64,000 nt of DNA from an uncultured Erysipelotrichaceae bacterium. Lineage in GTDB: Bacteria; Bacillota_I; Bacilli_A; Erysipelotrichales; Erysipelotrichaceae. This document shows, piece after piece, positions 62,368-64,000 of the stretch. The stretch spans positions 27,713 to 91,712 of the forward strand of contig CAMNFS010000002.1 of assembly GCA_946537255.1 (NCBI GenBank). Reading direction: 5' to 3'. Within the stretch, counting starts at the first letter, position 1; the number at the start of each line of letters is the position of its first letter. The notes beneath the pieces were generated by a model, which was not told the DNA's origin, did not search any database, and was given only the letters and a program-made list of their open reading frames with translations. The translations under genes were made by a program, and so were the position numbers.

Positions 62368-63039
62368 ATGAATACAAAAGCAGTCATATTTGATTTTGAT
62401 GATACGATCGGAAACCGGGAAATCTACAGTTATACAACGTTCTGCGAGGTACTGGATCTGAAATATCCGGATCTCGACCCGTGGAAAAGAGAAGCGGTTG
62501 TCCAGCATATGATGGTCTATGATCAGAACGGGGAAGTCGGCCGGGATTATGTCAGAGAAAGAATTCTCGGAAAGTTCGGCATCGACATCGGTGAGGATAT
62601 CCAGCAGTACTGGATTCAGCATCAATGGCGCAATACTGCGGTTTATGATGATACGGATTTGGTGCTTCATGAGCTGAAAAACCGCGGTTACCGTCTTGGT
62701 ATTCTGACCAACGGTACCGTGGAAGGACAGTCCGGCAAAGTGGAGAAAAGCGGGATCGCGGATCTTCTCGATGCGGTTGTGATCAGCGGCGCGACACCAT
62801 ATAAGAAACCGGATCCGGAAATATTCCTTCTGACGGCGGAGAAGATGCATATGAATCCCCGGGAATGCGCCTATGTCGGTGACATGTTTCTCAATGACAT
62901 GTACGGAGCGCACTGTGCCGGGATGCGGCCGATCTGGTACTGGCCGCACGGATTCCGGAAAGTTTCGGTAGAGATTGAACGCATTCAATGCCTCAGTGAT
63001 CTTCTGGATCTGTTTCCGAAATTAGAAAGAGAGGAATGA
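62368..63039 (+). CDS. HAD-family hydrolase
   Basis: AVIFDFDDTIGNREIYS; LGILTNGTVEGQSGKV; KKPDPEIFLLTAEKM...AYVGDMFLNDMYGA. Confidence 0.93.
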   Translation: MNTKAVIFDFDDTIGNREIYSYTTFCEVLDLKYPDLDPWKREAVVQHMMVYDQNGEVGRDYVRERILGKFGIDIGEDIQQYWIQHQWRNTAVYDDTDLVLHELKNRGYRLGILTNGTVEGQSGKVEKSGIADLLDAVVISGATPYKKPDPEIFLLTAEKMHMNPRECAYVGDMFLNDMYGAHCAGMRPIWYWPHGFRKVSVEIERIQCLSDLLDLFPKLEREE

Positions 63040-63043
63040 AGCA

Positions 63044-63925
63044 ATGAAGAAATCAATCATTGCCGATGAGATCAGTTCTGACCTTGAAGAGGCGTTCGCT
63101 GTAATTCATGAAATGGGATTTCCGTATGTCGAACTTCACAATGTGTTTGGGAAAAGCATCGAACAGCTCAGTGAGGAAGAAGTTCATACGGTCAGGGCGC
63201 TTTTGAAGAAGTATGATCTGAAGGTTTCCGATCTTGCCTCTACGGTCTTTTTTCTCTGCCCGCTGAGGGAAGGGGATGAAGTCAGGGGATTCAGTGATTC
63301 CTTCCACGCGGTGACCGGAACCGTCAAGGATCATCTGCGATGGCTTGAGAATGCCTGCCGGACAGCGTCTTTGCTGGAATGCCCGAATATCCGTCTGTTT
63401 CCGTTCCGGTTTCCGGAAAACCGGAAGCCGCCGTTTGGAACGAAGGAGGATATGATGAGGATCGCGGATGCGATACGCATGGCTTCGGATACCGCGTCCT
63501 CCTGGCCGGTGACACTGGTTGTGGAAAACTGTCCGTACTCCCATCTTCCCAAGGGACAGATGACTCTCGAACTGGTCCGCATGGTGGATCGAAACAATGT
63601 GAAGCTTCTTTATGATCCGGCGAATTCCTACCGGGCGGTAAAGGAAAACGTGCCGGAGGAATATCTCGGCTGGGATACGGTATCGGAAGTCCGGCAGATT
63701 CTGCCTGAAATCCGTCATGTGCATGTCAAGGACTATCATTATGATCCCGCGGTCCGGCCGAAACCATTCATTCATGTGCCGTGCGGGGAAGGGGATCTGG
63801 ATTATCCATCTGTTTTCAAGGTGCTGAAAAAAGGCGCATATGAGGACGCCTGTTCTCTCGAACCGGAGGTATCACGGCAGGGAGCCATACAGTCCATGAA
63901 ATGGCTGAAGGAGATGAATCTCTGA
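63044..63925 (+). CDS. sugar phosphate isomerase/epimerase (TIM barrel)
   Basis: VVENCPYSHLPKGQMTLELVRMVDRNNVKLLYDPANSY; IRHVHVKDYHYDP; PCGEGDLDYPSVF. Confidence 0.9.
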   Translation: MKKSIIADEISSDLEEAFAVIHEMGFPYVELHNVFGKSIEQLSEEEVHTVRALLKKYDLKVSDLASTVFFLCPLREGDEVRGFSDSFHAVTGTVKDHLRWLENACRTASLLECPNIRLFPFRFPENRKPPFGTKEDMMRIADAIRMASDTASSWPVTLVVENCPYSHLPKGQMTLELVRMVDRNNVKLLYDPANSYRAVKENVPEEYLGWDTVSEVRQILPEIRHVHVKDYHYDPAVRPKPFIHVPCGEGDLDYPSVFKVLKKGAYEDACSLEPEVSRQGAIQSMKWLKEMNL

Positions 63926-63926
63926 A

Positions 63927-64000
63927 CTAGTGTTTCTTCTTTCCCGGAAAAAGCCACATGATCCGGTACAGAATCCGCCGGAAGGGCGTGTCCCCTCCGT
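63927..64000 (-). CDS. C-terminal end of an unidentified protein (truncated by window edge)
   Basis: Minus strand reads ...GGDTPFRRILYRIMWLFPGKKKH-stop; too short to assign. Confidence 0.35.
   Translation of the reverse strand, partial: GGDTPFRRILYRIMWLFPGKKKH

Noticed and set aside
62004-62393. 129-aa ORF between thpR and the HAD gene
   Set aside because: Arg/Lys-rich, crosses two terminator-like hairpins and overlaps the HAD start; no support as a protein.

Overview
This 64 kb window reads as a continuous chromosomal segment of a moderately GC-rich low-copy Firmicute; an Erysipelotrichales-like host is only a guess. I see no transposase, phage, CRISPR, tRNA or rRNA genes. From left to right it holds: the holB(partial)-ricT-rsmI-prsW block; a leucine T-box with leuACDB and a first acetolactate synthase (ilvBN); a GGDEF protein; a Na/Pi symporter; an isoleucine T-box with ilvA-ridA; a DUF815 AAA ATPase; a second ilvBN followed by ilvC-D-E; an AraC regulator with a beta-glucoside PTS/GH1 locus; a P-loop kinase coupled to a CysK-like enzyme; a VanY-like peptidase; asnA; a PHP phosphatase; two ABC exporter halves; a threonine-aldolase-like enzyme; an HPS/PHI/cupin operon; a purine operon (purE-M-N, stand-alone IMP cyclohydrolase, AICAR formyltransferase, purD, purL) preceded by a structured leader with terminator; MATE; trkA/trkH; a cobalamin-riboswitch-controlled DUF4430/ECF-S pair; and assorted hydrolases. 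The best leads for undescribed biology are (i) a roughly 400-nt intergenic region, 31.70-32.11 kb, with long complementary helices and its own terminator, (ii) an unrecognised structured leader ahead of purE, and (iii) two acetolactate synthases wired to different T-box or non-T-box regulation, one with a predicted specificity-changing Trp-to-Phe replacement. A decayed CASTOR/POLLUX-like channel pseudogene lies near 33.5-34.2 kb. All family assignments come from reading translations by eye; no database search was run.
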